Assembly: GCA_015680685.1 (NCBI GenBank)
Contig: MNCI01008322.1
Coordinates: forward strand, 273,715 to 316,856
From: Gnetum montanum
Taxonomy: Eukaryota; Streptophyta; Gnetopsida; Gnetales; Gnetaceae
Reading direction: 5' to 3'
DNA: 43,142 bases
A program made the translations under genes and the position numbers. Position 1 is the stretch's first letter, and each line of letters opens with the position of its first letter. This document shows positions 11,691 to 21,509 of the stretch, in pieces. The notes beneath the pieces were generated by a model. The model was not told the origin of the DNA. It saw only the letters and a list, made by a program, of their open reading frames with translations, and ran no database searches.

Positions 11691-13707
11691 ATCCATCTAC
11701 CATAATATCCTGATAAGAATAAACAATTTTTCTTCTTTTTGTTTTACAATGTTCTTTATATTCTTTCCATTTTCTTAATATTTAATTTATTATTTTATAT
11801 ATTTTCTATTTTTCATTATTTTTTATTATTCTCTTACTATTTTCTTATTATTTTTATTTAGTATTATTTAAAATCGTAGATTTTGTTCCTTTACTATGAA
11901 TTTTTGGAAATTGTTAAATGTAGCTACCAAAAGTTATGACTGATTATCAAAAGGTTGAATTTTTTCTTAGATTATGTTCTTTACTAACAATATGTCAAAT
12001 TTCTAGTGGTATCAAGTAGTGAGTTCATTATATCCACCCATTCCATTTATTCCAGGTGGAGTCTGCATCATGGAACCATCACAATTCTTTCACATTAAAA
12101 CTATATGTAACATGTGATCTTATTATCCAACAAATTGGGAAAGGATCAAGTCATAGTAAAAAAGGGTGTGACCTTAAAGAGATTTGTTGTGTTCTTTTCT
12201 TGACTTTCTTCTTAAATTCTATGATTCCTCATTAGTATATCATCACTTCTACTATCGATCATAAAAGGAAGCATTTCTTTACATGGTATGGTTCCTATAA
12301 AAAAAACTAATGAAAATTCAAAGCATAATCCTTATACAATTTCATGGGTTATAAGCACTAGTTATGGGGCTAGAATGACATGTTACCCATTCTTGAGGAC
12401 ACCCTTCTAACTAAGGTCCTACCTACTTCCTTGTTTTCTTTTCTTCTAATTTTGAAGTGATGATTGTCCTTTGTGGTTGTGATAGGCCCTTGATGATAGA
12501 AGAGAAGGAATATGTTAATGTGAGTTCATTGTAATTGGAATTGACTTGTTTTAGACTTAAAATAGGCAAGTATCAGATCATCTTAATTATAAATTTCACC
12601 AAAGATCTTATGTGATCAGGATGTAAATTATCCATCCATCATTCTCTATCTACCATTTTTTGACTTCACTTTCTATCATCTTACTATCCCATGCCATGTG
12701 AATTTATAATTATATTTTCTAGTATGCATAATCCTACGATAATTCCTTACATGGGTATGAAATTTAACTTAAAATAACCATTCATCATCTTGAGTTTCGA
12801 CAATCTCCTTGTGATGAGGGTATGTAAGGGCATATTAGGCATAAGCTTGCTTTGGGAAGGATCCACTTGCATATCTTTTGATTCATCTTGAGTTCAATTC
12901 CCTAACCATAGGCCGCTTGCAAACTCAATCAACTTGACAACTTGAAACATCTAGTTTTTTGCAAGATTTTGGAATCAAAAACATCCTCTAATAACTCATG
13001 CCACACACTTAAAATTTCTTCCATTTATTAAACCATATCTTTAATTATGTTGTTGCTATGAATCTCTAGCTTTTTGGCTTTCATTTGGCTCTTTTTTCAA
13101 CCACAAAATCATCCAAAATTCCTCAATATCTTAAGTGAAAAATAGAACTATGAATAGTTGCATCAATGTATTCTTGTCCATGAAATGTGAAGAGTCGATG
13201 TAATCCCATCAATGCATCCTCATCAATGTGGCACAAAAATTTTATATATACATGTGACACTTAGCTCATTTTCACCATTTCTTCTAAATACAAGAGGAGT
13301 TTTTGTTATTTTTTAGAGCTCAAGAGCCTTCCAAAGGTCATAACTTCCACATTAGTTACCCAATTTTACCCATTCTTCGATCCTCAAGCTACTAGAGGTA
13401 CACTTTACACTATGGGGGCATCACACTAAGGCTTCATAGAAAATTTTTCAAAAACATTTCCAACTTCCCATAAATAAGATATTAAAATAATATTAAATTA
13501 ATGATCATAAGAAGATAATATCAATAATCAACCTTTGTTAGAACATGAATAAAATAATATCATAAACCTACGATCACTAAATAAGGACTTAAAGATGAAA
13601 TCCCAATGTCTAACTAATAAACATAACCAATTGAACAAAGAAGAATATCCAAAGAAAACAAAGATCATGGCTAAGGAACTAATCCTAGGTTATGTTTGTG
13701 ATCACAG
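11691..13707 (+). other. Element A spacer between pol and the third ORF
   Basis: 2 kb without coding signal. 11740-11900 is very T-rich. The right part (13150-13330) carries a U3-like segment, listed separately. The equivalent spacer of the nested element is 0.95 kb, so some of this may be insertion. Confidence 0.5.
13150..13250 (+). promoter_or_regulatory. U3-like internal promoter candidate, element A
   Basis: CATCAATGTAT, GTCGATGTAATC, CCCATCAATGCATC (13205-13218) and CATCAATGTGG sit just upstream of TATATATA (13243-13250). The 14-base word CCCATCAATGCATC is identical to 5282-5295 in element A's own LTR, where it also precedes the TATA box. It lies about 460 bp before the third ORF's ATG (13708). 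Promoter activity is inferred, not shown. Confidence 0.5.
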
Positions 13708-14396
13708 ATGACACCCAAAAGAGGACCACAAGAAAGAGGGTCATTATAGCCTAGGAAAGAGAAACCACAAGGAGGAAGGAACTGATAACAACAGCAAAAA
13801 CACCAACCACAAAAGCAAGCAACTAAAGCTACTCATGCTACCAAACCCCTACTAGAGAAGCCTCAGGTGGAATCTATCAAAATAGATTCCTAGAGTAGAA
13901 ACAAGTAAATCCATGTAGGATAAAATTATAAGGTCAAGATTTAATCTAGAGGCCACACTTACAAAAGCCTGCCTAGAGAAGGTTTAGACCAAGGAGATTT
14001 AAAGCTCCATCCAACAAGAGTTAAACTTTAGACCATTCTTGAAGCCTACATCAGAAGAGATTAGGACACAACTTCAAGGATCTCCACTATGATTCATTTT
14101 CTCCAATAGTGGGGAATGGTACATGGGGAAAACATACATCTTTTAGAACTATCAATAAGGAGATGTCATTATTAAAATAAAGGACATTACTATCTCCGAT
14201 CAATTGAGGCCATCATAAAAGCTCTTAGATTACCTAATAATGGGGCAAGGTTCGTAAAGATATCTATCCAAATAGATCCAAAGGCTAAAAAAGAGTGGTT
14301 TTAGTGATGCTACGAAGTGATCATATTTTAAAATCATAATTTGTCACCTCAATCCAACGGTGAGGCCAAGCGAGGTCATAGCCTTCTCTACCCAAG
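13708..14396 (+). pseudogene. Element A third ORF, 5' part
   Basis: The start is set at ATG 13708 because MTPKRGPQERG aligns with MAPKRGRQGGP at 21510 in the nested element. Lys/Gln-rich N-terminus with many stops. From about 14175 the reading EAIIKALRLPNNGARFVKIS matches KAIVEAINIPNMGVKIMHLS of the nested element. YFKIIICHLNPT (about 14324-14360) matches YFKIDTYHLFPT. The frame is broken at 14396 by the nested LTR and resumes, after a loss of about 1.5 kb, at 25273. Function unknown; it occupies the position of the env-like ORF of Athila elements. Confidence 0.6.
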
Positions 14397-14975
14397 TGAT
14401 GAGTTTCAGTTTCTCACATCAACTAGGCCCTATCAATGAGGCCCCATTGATGTAGTCTGTTATGTCAACAAAGCCCAGTCGACTAGGCCCTATCGACAAT
14501 GACATAGTCAATTGCGTCAAAGCTGTCTCATCAACGTAGGGGTCTATCCTGGTCTATAAATACAAGTCACTAGCTTCATTTATGGCATCAATTTTCATAG
14601 TAGTAGTAGTGCTCTTTTAGTTTTTCTATTCAAAAGTTAGAATATTTTTCCCAAGTACCCACAACAGGAGTCATTGAGTGTACAGATCTTTATTCAAGCA
14701 TTGTTGTACCTGAGCACAACAGTGTGTGCAGCAATAAAGATGAGCTTTCTAATAAACCTTGCAGCATTCTAGATAGATTAAATATTTCATTTATGCATTT
14801 AATGTTTTTAATTACTTATTCAATGTTTTCCAATAATTAATGAGGACTAGTGCAAGGTTCACTACCTAGAAGACTAGTGCACTGAAAACTATAAAGTCCA
14901 CAGAATTCGACTAGATCATGCATGAATGCTCTATGATTCGCATGGTTGGGAATAAGGGTACCTTCCTGCTCATCA
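14397..14975 (+). repeat. LTR C, 5' LTR of the nested element
   Basis: Starts TGATGAGTTTCAG, ends CTGCTCATCA. U3 contains repeats around GTCGACTAGGCCC, ATCAACTAGGCCC, ATCAATGAGGCCC and ATCGACAATG, then TATAAATA at 14555-14562 and GCAATAAAGAT near 14731. The last 80 bp is the shared U5 end. Confidence 0.8.
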
Positions 14976-14976
14976 T

Positions 14977-14994
14977 TGACATCGTTGTCAAGGA
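14977..14994 (+). promoter_or_regulatory. Primer binding site, tRNA-Asp type
   Basis: TGACATCGTTGTCAAGGA follows LTR C by one base. It matches 12 of 18 bases of TGGCGCCGTTGCCGGGGA, and all six differences are C-to-T or G-to-A. This gives a tRNA-Asp primer as used by Athila/Tat elements. Confidence 0.75.
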
Positions 14995-15126
14995 CTTTGT
15001 GTGTAAAATGTGTGCTATCTAGGATTAGTGAATATTATTAATATCATTAGATGAACTCAAGGTTAACATCACTCTCATACTATAGATAACTACTAAGCAC
15101 ACTAATAATTTTATTTGTTTTGCAAA

Positions 15127-17345
15127 ATGTCTTCTTCTCACAAGCATGAAGATGTTAAACTACTAGTCCCACAGGAGTGTAAAGTGGTATATACTCATGA
15201 AAATGAGTATGTACTAGACTTCACCTTCATTCTACATCAGGATGAACAACTGCATTAGCATGATATGGAGGGCAACATTTTCTTGCCCCCCAATCAATCT
15301 ATACCCAGGATGTTGTTTCAAACTCTTAAGAAGTTGGGCATTCTAGATCTTCACGAGGAATACATTGTGAATGGTTATGACATTTCAGACTACCATCCCA
15401 TTGAAACACAATGCAAGTGAGATCAACATTAGGAGAAGCATCATGAGGCTACGAAGGGAAAAAATTTCACTAATCCCTTATTCCTACTAGATCAAGATGA
15501 CAATGAGGATCCTCCCTTTGAAGGTTCTCAACATGAAGATTCTCCACCCCCTGTTATTGGTAATGAGGATGTGACCCTAAACATGTGGTCAACTATTCAT
15601 AAAACAGGTTTGGGAAAAAGTGATAGTTAAGGTAGGGACTCGAGCAAACATCATAATAGCAAGGGATCTAAGGATGATTGTCATAATGAGTGGAATCATG
15701 GTGGACACCGTGGTGGCAGTGGTGGTCCACCTTCCTCTCCATCCTCTTCATCCAATTCTAAACATTCCTCTTCATCTATCAGTTCTCATAGAGGTTGCCA
15801 TCGAAATAATCATGATGAGGTTGATCAACAAGACAATAATGATCATCAAGGCCATCAAGAAAGGTAGCAGTCGTAAGAACCATCATTGACACAATCATGA
15901 CGAGGAACCTCTGTTGACAATTATAAGTATGCTTAACATTGCAAAGGTAGTTACAATTCCAACCAGGCATACGAAAGATAATCAAATTAAGCACTTAGAC
16001 ATGAATAACATCCAAAGATTTGAGGGGGATACAAATTTGATCCATAGACACATCTACAAGCTTTTCATGATTCTTGTGCCTTACATAACATATAAAATGA
16101 ATGGCAGAAACTCAAGCTTTTTCCCAAGACACTCATCAAGGAAGTTGAAAGATGGTACCAATCCTTGGAGCTGGAATCTATCTATAGATGGAGTACCATG
16201 TTGGAGCTATTCAATAAAAAATATCAAACATACTTCAAAGTGTCTAATCTAAGGAGGAAAATCCAAAGATGGAAACAACGAACACATGAACCCTTGGATG
16301 CTACTATGTAGATATTATTTACTCTTACACTGATTCCCTATCCATGGTTATTCTCAAAGGAAACAACTTTTCCATATCATGGATTGGCTCAGAGCAGAAA
16401 CTAGAAGAACTCTTGGGATGTATGCCCAAGGGAGACTGTCTAAACTAAGAGCTCATCAGATCCAAAGGCTGATAGAGTAGGTAGCAAAAGAAGAAGGTGA
16501 GTTGAAAAAAAGGGAAAGTGTGAAAAAGTATAATAAGGACCCTTCCATCAAGAAATGGGAGGTTTGCTTTTGTGATGAGGAAGAGTCACCACTCGATGAA
16601 GTGGTGAATAGAAAAACCTTGCCCATCCAAAAATCTATTTTTGATATTTTGAAAAAGGTTGATAAATTATGGGACTCTTTAGATGAAAAATTCCAAATTG
16701 CTATGAAGATTTCCAAAGAATCCAAAGAGAAAAATAGTGATCATAACCGCAAGAGGAAAAAAGAAGCTAAATGTGCCTCCCAAAGAGGTAAGGGCAAAGC
16801 TACTACCATAGAGAAAGTTGTGAAGAAAAACTTTGAAGATGATGCTAGTTGTCATATTTGTTAATACAAACATCTAAAGGGATGTTGCCTTATGGTGTCA
16901 CACTTACAAGAGTCTAGGATATATGTATTGAATTCTCAACTCACACATAGGCAAGCATCCAGATGATTGCCTTATCCTCAAGGCAATCCAAAATAGTTCC
17001 ATCAACAACAACAAGCTTACTACCCAAGTGGAGCTCCACCACAATCATATGAACAATCCTAGCAATGGCACCAACCACAACCATGGGGAATGACATCACC
17101 AAGGCACCAATATCCTTACAGGCAACTAGATCCATATGGGTACCATATTCAGCAACAAGTTTCTCCAAGAAGTTTTGTAAGCCATGCCTCATTTTAGCAT
17201 CACTATTACCATCTAAAGTACCATCAAACACATTTATCATCCACTTGAAGGGAGAACATGTATCCATACCACCCTCTACATTCATCTTCACACATCCCTC
17301 TAACCTCTACTCAGTTACCTCCTACTCCATCCATGCAGGGCAAAA
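15127..17345 (+). pseudogene. Nested element gag, broken
   Basis: A long degenerate frame starts at ATG 15127 (MSSSHKHEDVKLLVPQE...), runs through a His/Ser/Gly-rich stretch (15640-15870), then the capsid domain at about 16110-16450 (EVERWYQSLE, then STMLELFNKKYQTYFKVSNL, then RTHEPLD). After it come a Lys-rich region (16502-16861) and a zinc-knuckle remnant CHIC (16850-16861) followed by KHLKGCCL. The tail (16970-17340) is rich in Gln, Tyr and Pro. Early stops such as TAG for CAG and TGA for CGA fit C-to-T decay. Largest open pieces: 15914-16252 and 16502-16864. The product would form the particle; here it is dead. Confidence 0.72.
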
Positions 17346-17365
17346 TGAATTTGTATGGTTAGAGA
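17341..17365 (+). other. Junction where the protease is deleted
   Basis: Left of here the sequence follows element A up to about 7783 (CCATGCAGGGCAAAATG, like CTATGCAAGGTGAAATC). Right of here it follows element A from about 8445. The roughly 660 bp holding the DLG protease in element A is absent. Confidence 0.6.
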
Positions 17366-17589
17366 AGAAGTGTATTTCATGCATTACATACAATAATAAC
17401 GAGTGTAATTGTGTGCAAAAGATTTAGTTCATCAAAAGTACATACATCAAAGCATGCAATTAGTGTGCACAAGAAACAGATATTCAATGGTGTCTGTACA
17501 TAGCAACCACAAAACAGGAGGGCATCCAGTGGCTAATAGCTGACTCAAAAAGTAGCACATTATGCATGGAACCAACTTAAAGCCTAACA

Positions 17590-19190
17590 TGTGCTTATGT
17601 TGAAGGCATGGATGAACTTGAACAAGTTCATCACCAACTCTCTAATGATGAAAATGATTATACCTATTAGGGAGAGTTGGAAATCCTTGATAACTTTAAG
17701 CAAGATCCCCTAGAGTTGAAAATTCTACCAACTGGCATGGAGTATGCATTCTTAAACAATGGTAAGCCAGTCATAATTAATGTAAAACTTGCTCCTAAAC
17801 CAAAAGAAAGGCTATTAGAGCTTTGTCATATCCCAAGCTAATTGGAATTGATCCATGGATATGCCAGCATTTCATCTACACCAACCTAGCCATGAAGCCA
17901 AGAAGGTAGCCACAAAGATGGCTGAACCCTAAATTGAAGTAGAGCATCAAGGGGGAAATAGAGAAACTCCTCAAGGTGGGGTTTATCTATCCCATCACCA
18001 ATAGTGAGTGGGTTAACCCACTCGTAATCATGCCAAAGAAAGGTGGCAAGTGGTGGGTCTGAATCAACTTTAGGCTATTGAACATGGCAACATTTAAAGA
18101 TCATTTTCCATTGCCATTTGTGGACCAAGTGTTGGACACTATCTCCAAGCATTACTATTATAGCTTCTTGGGTGGTTATAGTGGCTATAACCAAATCCAA
18201 ATTGCACTAGAAGATCAAACCAAGATAACATTCACAAGTCCTTGGGGGACTTTTGCATATTCTAAGATGCCATTTGGTTTGTGTAATGCCCCTACAACAT
18301 TTCAACACCTGGTCCTTAGTACATTCCAGTAGCAGATCAATAGTGGTGTGGAAGTATTCATAAATGACTTCTCCACATATGGAGCTACATTTGAGCAAGC
18401 CTTTAAGCACCTTGAGCAAGTACTGAAAAAATGTGTGGAAATAAATCTGCAACTCAACTGGCAAAAGAACCACCTCATGATCTAAGAAGGCATTGTACTA
18501 GGGCATAGAATCATCCAAAAAGAGTTTGAGGTAGACCCTAAGAAAATAAGGATCATCCAAGGAATAACCCACCAACCAAAAAATATTAAAGATGTTTGAT
18601 CATTTCTTGGATACATTGGTTACTATTGGTGATTCATAGAGAATTTCTCTAACATTGTAAAACCATTGGTAGAGCTTACAAAGAAAGATGCATCTTTCAT
18701 ATGGACCAAGGCAAGTGAACAAGCATTCCAATAGTTAAAGAAGAAACTCATAGAAACACCAATTCTATGAGCACCAGACTGGTCTAGAGCATTCCACATC
18801 ATGATGGATGCATCTAACTATGCCCTAGGAGTTGTGCTCATGTAGTTGGATGATAAGAAATTCTCATACTACATCCACTGCACAAGCCAAAGCATTGTGG
18901 GGGCATAATTAAATTACACCACCACAGAGAAAGAACTAATGGCAGTGGTGTATGCTCTTGAAAATTTTAGGCACTTTATGCTTGGCTATAAAGTATTTGT
19001 GCATATAGATGACAATGCAATCCACTTCCTCATGAACAAGCCAACGGTGAGCCCTCATATCATATAGTGGCTCATGATCTTGCAGGAATTCGATCTCACA
19101 ATGGTAAATTGAAAAGGAACTAAGAATGTGATTACTAACCACCTCTCTCACTTAAGATGGGATAATAAAGAGGAGGAGAGCTAACTCTTT
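17590..19190 (+). pseudogene. Nested element reverse transcriptase-RNase H, broken
   Basis: PLELKILPTGMEYAFLNN opens the RT (from about 17710), then SEWVNPLVIMPKKGGKWWV and the open piece 18078-18332 with FKDHFPLPFVDQ, GGYSGYNQIQIALED and FAYSKMPFGLCNAPTTFQ. The catalytic motif reads FIND: the first Asp is Asn (AAT at 18363-18365, one G-to-A change). The thumb/connection has SFLGYIGYYW. RNase H follows with MMDASNYALGVVL (18803 on), TTTEKELMAVVYALENFRHF and a VHIDDNAIHFLMNKP block. Same family as element A but better kept. Dead through the Asp change and many stops. Confidence 0.85.
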
Positions 19191-19409
19191 GATCAGTTTC
19201 TAGATGAACTCCTCTTTATAGGAGCAATAAATGACCAAACACCCATAGAAACAATATGGTACAATGGCATCCTCACCTATCTTCTTACTCAAGAGATGCC
19301 ATAAGATCTGAACTTCAAAAAGAAGCAACAATTTCTTCATCAAGCCAAATACTACATAGAAATCAATCAATACCTCTACAAGGTGTGCGCTGATGACCTG
19401 ATTCATTGG

Positions 19410-20558
19410 TGTGTCCCTGATGAAGATCAATTACATGTTCTCCAAGATGCTTACAAAGGGCCTTGCTAAGGCCACTACTCAACAAGACGCATAGCCATAA
19501 AAATCCTAATGGCATGATACTATTGGCCTATAATTTTTAGGGATGTCCATTAGTTTGTCTAATCGTGTGAATGTTATCAACAAGATGGTGGAATGACCAC
19601 ACAAATGGAGGGTCATCAACAGTGGATTCAACCAGTGGAGCCCTTTGACATATAGGGCATTGACTTCATGGGTCCCATCACACCATGTCTAATGAAAAGA
19701 CGTATATCATCATAGTAGTTGACTACTACATCAAATGGGTAGAAGCAACAGCCATTACTGATTGTACATCATCCACTACTACTAGATTTATACAACAAAA
19801 TTTTGTAAATAGGTTTTGGGGTGCCATGTACACTAATTTCTAATAATGGAATTCATTTCATAAGTGCCACTTTTAGAAAGTTGATGCAATGCTTAGGGGT
19901 TGAACATAAATTAGCAACACCCTACCATTCCCAAGCCAATGGTCAAGTAGAGATAACTAACCAAGAGATGACAAAGATCTTAACGAGAACCATAAGTAAA
20001 TATAGGAGAGATTGGAGCACCAAACTCAACAATTCCCTCTAGGCCTATCACTCAACATGGAAAATCCCTATTGGATACTTTCCCTACAAGTTAGTGTATG
20101 GAAAACTTCCAACGATCTTGATCCAATTCAAGCTTCGTACACTCTCAATAGCCTATGATCTGGATCTTGACCTAAGTCTAGCACAGAAAGAAAGATTGAT
20201 CAACCTGAATGTGATAGATGAAAATCAATTGGTGGCCCTATCATTGAATGAGGTGCACAAGGCATTCAATAAACAACATCATGACCTCAAAATATGAAAA
20301 TTAACATTTCAACTAAGTGATAAGGTTCTCTATTGAAACCCCACACATGTATCCCATAAGATAAAATTCCAAACATTGTGGGAGGGACCTTATATAATTG
20401 ATCAAACCTTTTCCTCTAGGGCCATGTTAATCTACAAACCTGAAAGCCCAAATAAAAAATAGTTGATCAACATCCAACAAGTGAAACCTTTCCTAGAGCC
20501 AAGACAAGATGGTATAACTACAACCTCAATGAATGGACAACCACGTTCCATTTTTTGA
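19410..20558 (+). pseudogene. Nested element integrase, broken
   Basis: The zinc-binding module reads GHYSTRRIAIKIL, YYWPIIFRDVH and CECYQQDG (19471-19587). The first catalytic Asp lies in GIDFMGPI (about 19658-19681). The second is changed to Asn in ISNNGIHF (AAT 19842-19844), and the Glu is kept in NGQVEITNQE, 35 residues on, giving the DD35E spacing. The open piece 19821-20042 covers this. The C-terminal part (20094-20558) has YGKLPTILIQFKL, ERLINLNVIDENQL and LWEGPYIID, ending MNGQPRSIF. No chromodomain is seen, which fits a non-chromoviral (Athila/Tat) lineage. Confidence 0.82.
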
Positions 20559-21509
20559 ATCTCCTCCTTCTAACTCAGTCATGGGGGAGATGGCCATCCA
20601 TACTAATGATCCATATGGCTTCTCAATTTTTCTACTTTTTGTTTTCCACATTTTTTATTTTACAAGTTATTTATTTTACAAATTTTTTATTTTTAGATTT
20701 TTTTGAATTTTGCACCATCATTAGTGACTTTGAACTTTTCTTGATTATTTTATACTTTCTTATATATTTTACTTTTATTTATTTTGTTTTGTTTTGTATT
20801 TGATACCAATTACAGAGATTCATTTTCCATACTAAATGTCCTCATAGAATGAATTTTCAAGACCCCTGATATCAACTACCTAATATCAAGTGGGAGTCAG
20901 TATCGAATACCCAATGTTGAGTACCTGATATCAAGTCCATAAAAACATATAAATAGGACCCCCACAATGCTCAAAAAAATCATTATCATCAATTGAAACT
21001 AGGGGAGTTTTTGAATTTTTCTCTTTCAACTAAGACCTCTATGCAACTAATTTCCACATGTGATATATTACTCCATACCACTCTAATTTTTGTGGTTTTT
21101 AAACCTATTTAATCTTGGAGTGTTCAATTTAGTCAAGGGAGGGTGCTTGTGTGGAAAACTTGTGCCAATTTTTCAAACTTTGCTATCACCCGGAAGGTAT
21201 TATAAGGGTAAGAATGTTAAAAACCTTAAGTTTCTTAATGAACAATCAATCATATGCATGCCAAAATCCCTAATTCTCTCACCCAAGGGATCATGACCAT
21301 CATTATAAGCCATACATAAGGGAAAAGAAGCCAATTGCAAAGGGTCATAAATGAAGTTAATACTTTTTGGACATTTTTCTTGAAATTTTTCTAACTCCGC
21401 AATCACATGAGCTAAGAACTTAATCGAAATAAGGTCATCAGTAAGGTATAAACCTATTGATGATAAATGGAAAACATGTTAGTAATACCAAATCCTTAAT
21501 TGATTGCAA
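20559..21509 (+). other. Spacer between pol and the third ORF, nested element
   Basis: Non-coding. T-rich at 20620-20800, then the U3-like segment at 20866-20955, then about 550 bp of leader to the ATG at 21510. A GGGGAGTTTTTGAATTTTT stretch at 21003-21021 resembles GAGGAGTTTTTGTTATTTTT at 13290 in element A, so both leaders are related. The short ORFs in it are not conserved. Confidence 0.5.
20866..20955 (+). promoter_or_regulatory. U3-like internal promoter candidate, nested element
   Basis: CTGATATCAA (20866), TAATATCAAG (20881), GTATCGAATACCC (20900), CTGATATCAAG (20925-20935), then TATAAATA at 20948-20955. LTR B has the same arrangement: TTGATATTGG (24424), CCAATATCGA (24452), CTGATATTG (24486), then TATAAATA at 24512. 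Both motif sets look like decay products of a TATCGA-type palindrome. Activity is inferred. Confidence 0.5.

Noticed and set aside
16456-17291. Three minus-strand ORFs opposite gag
   Set aside because: Plus strand is recognisable gag; the antisense ORFs match nothing.
17065-17427. 120-residue plus-strand ORF as a separate gene
   Set aside because: It is a shifted frame of the Gln/Tyr/Pro-rich gag tail, which is recognisable in another frame and aligns with 7415-7800.
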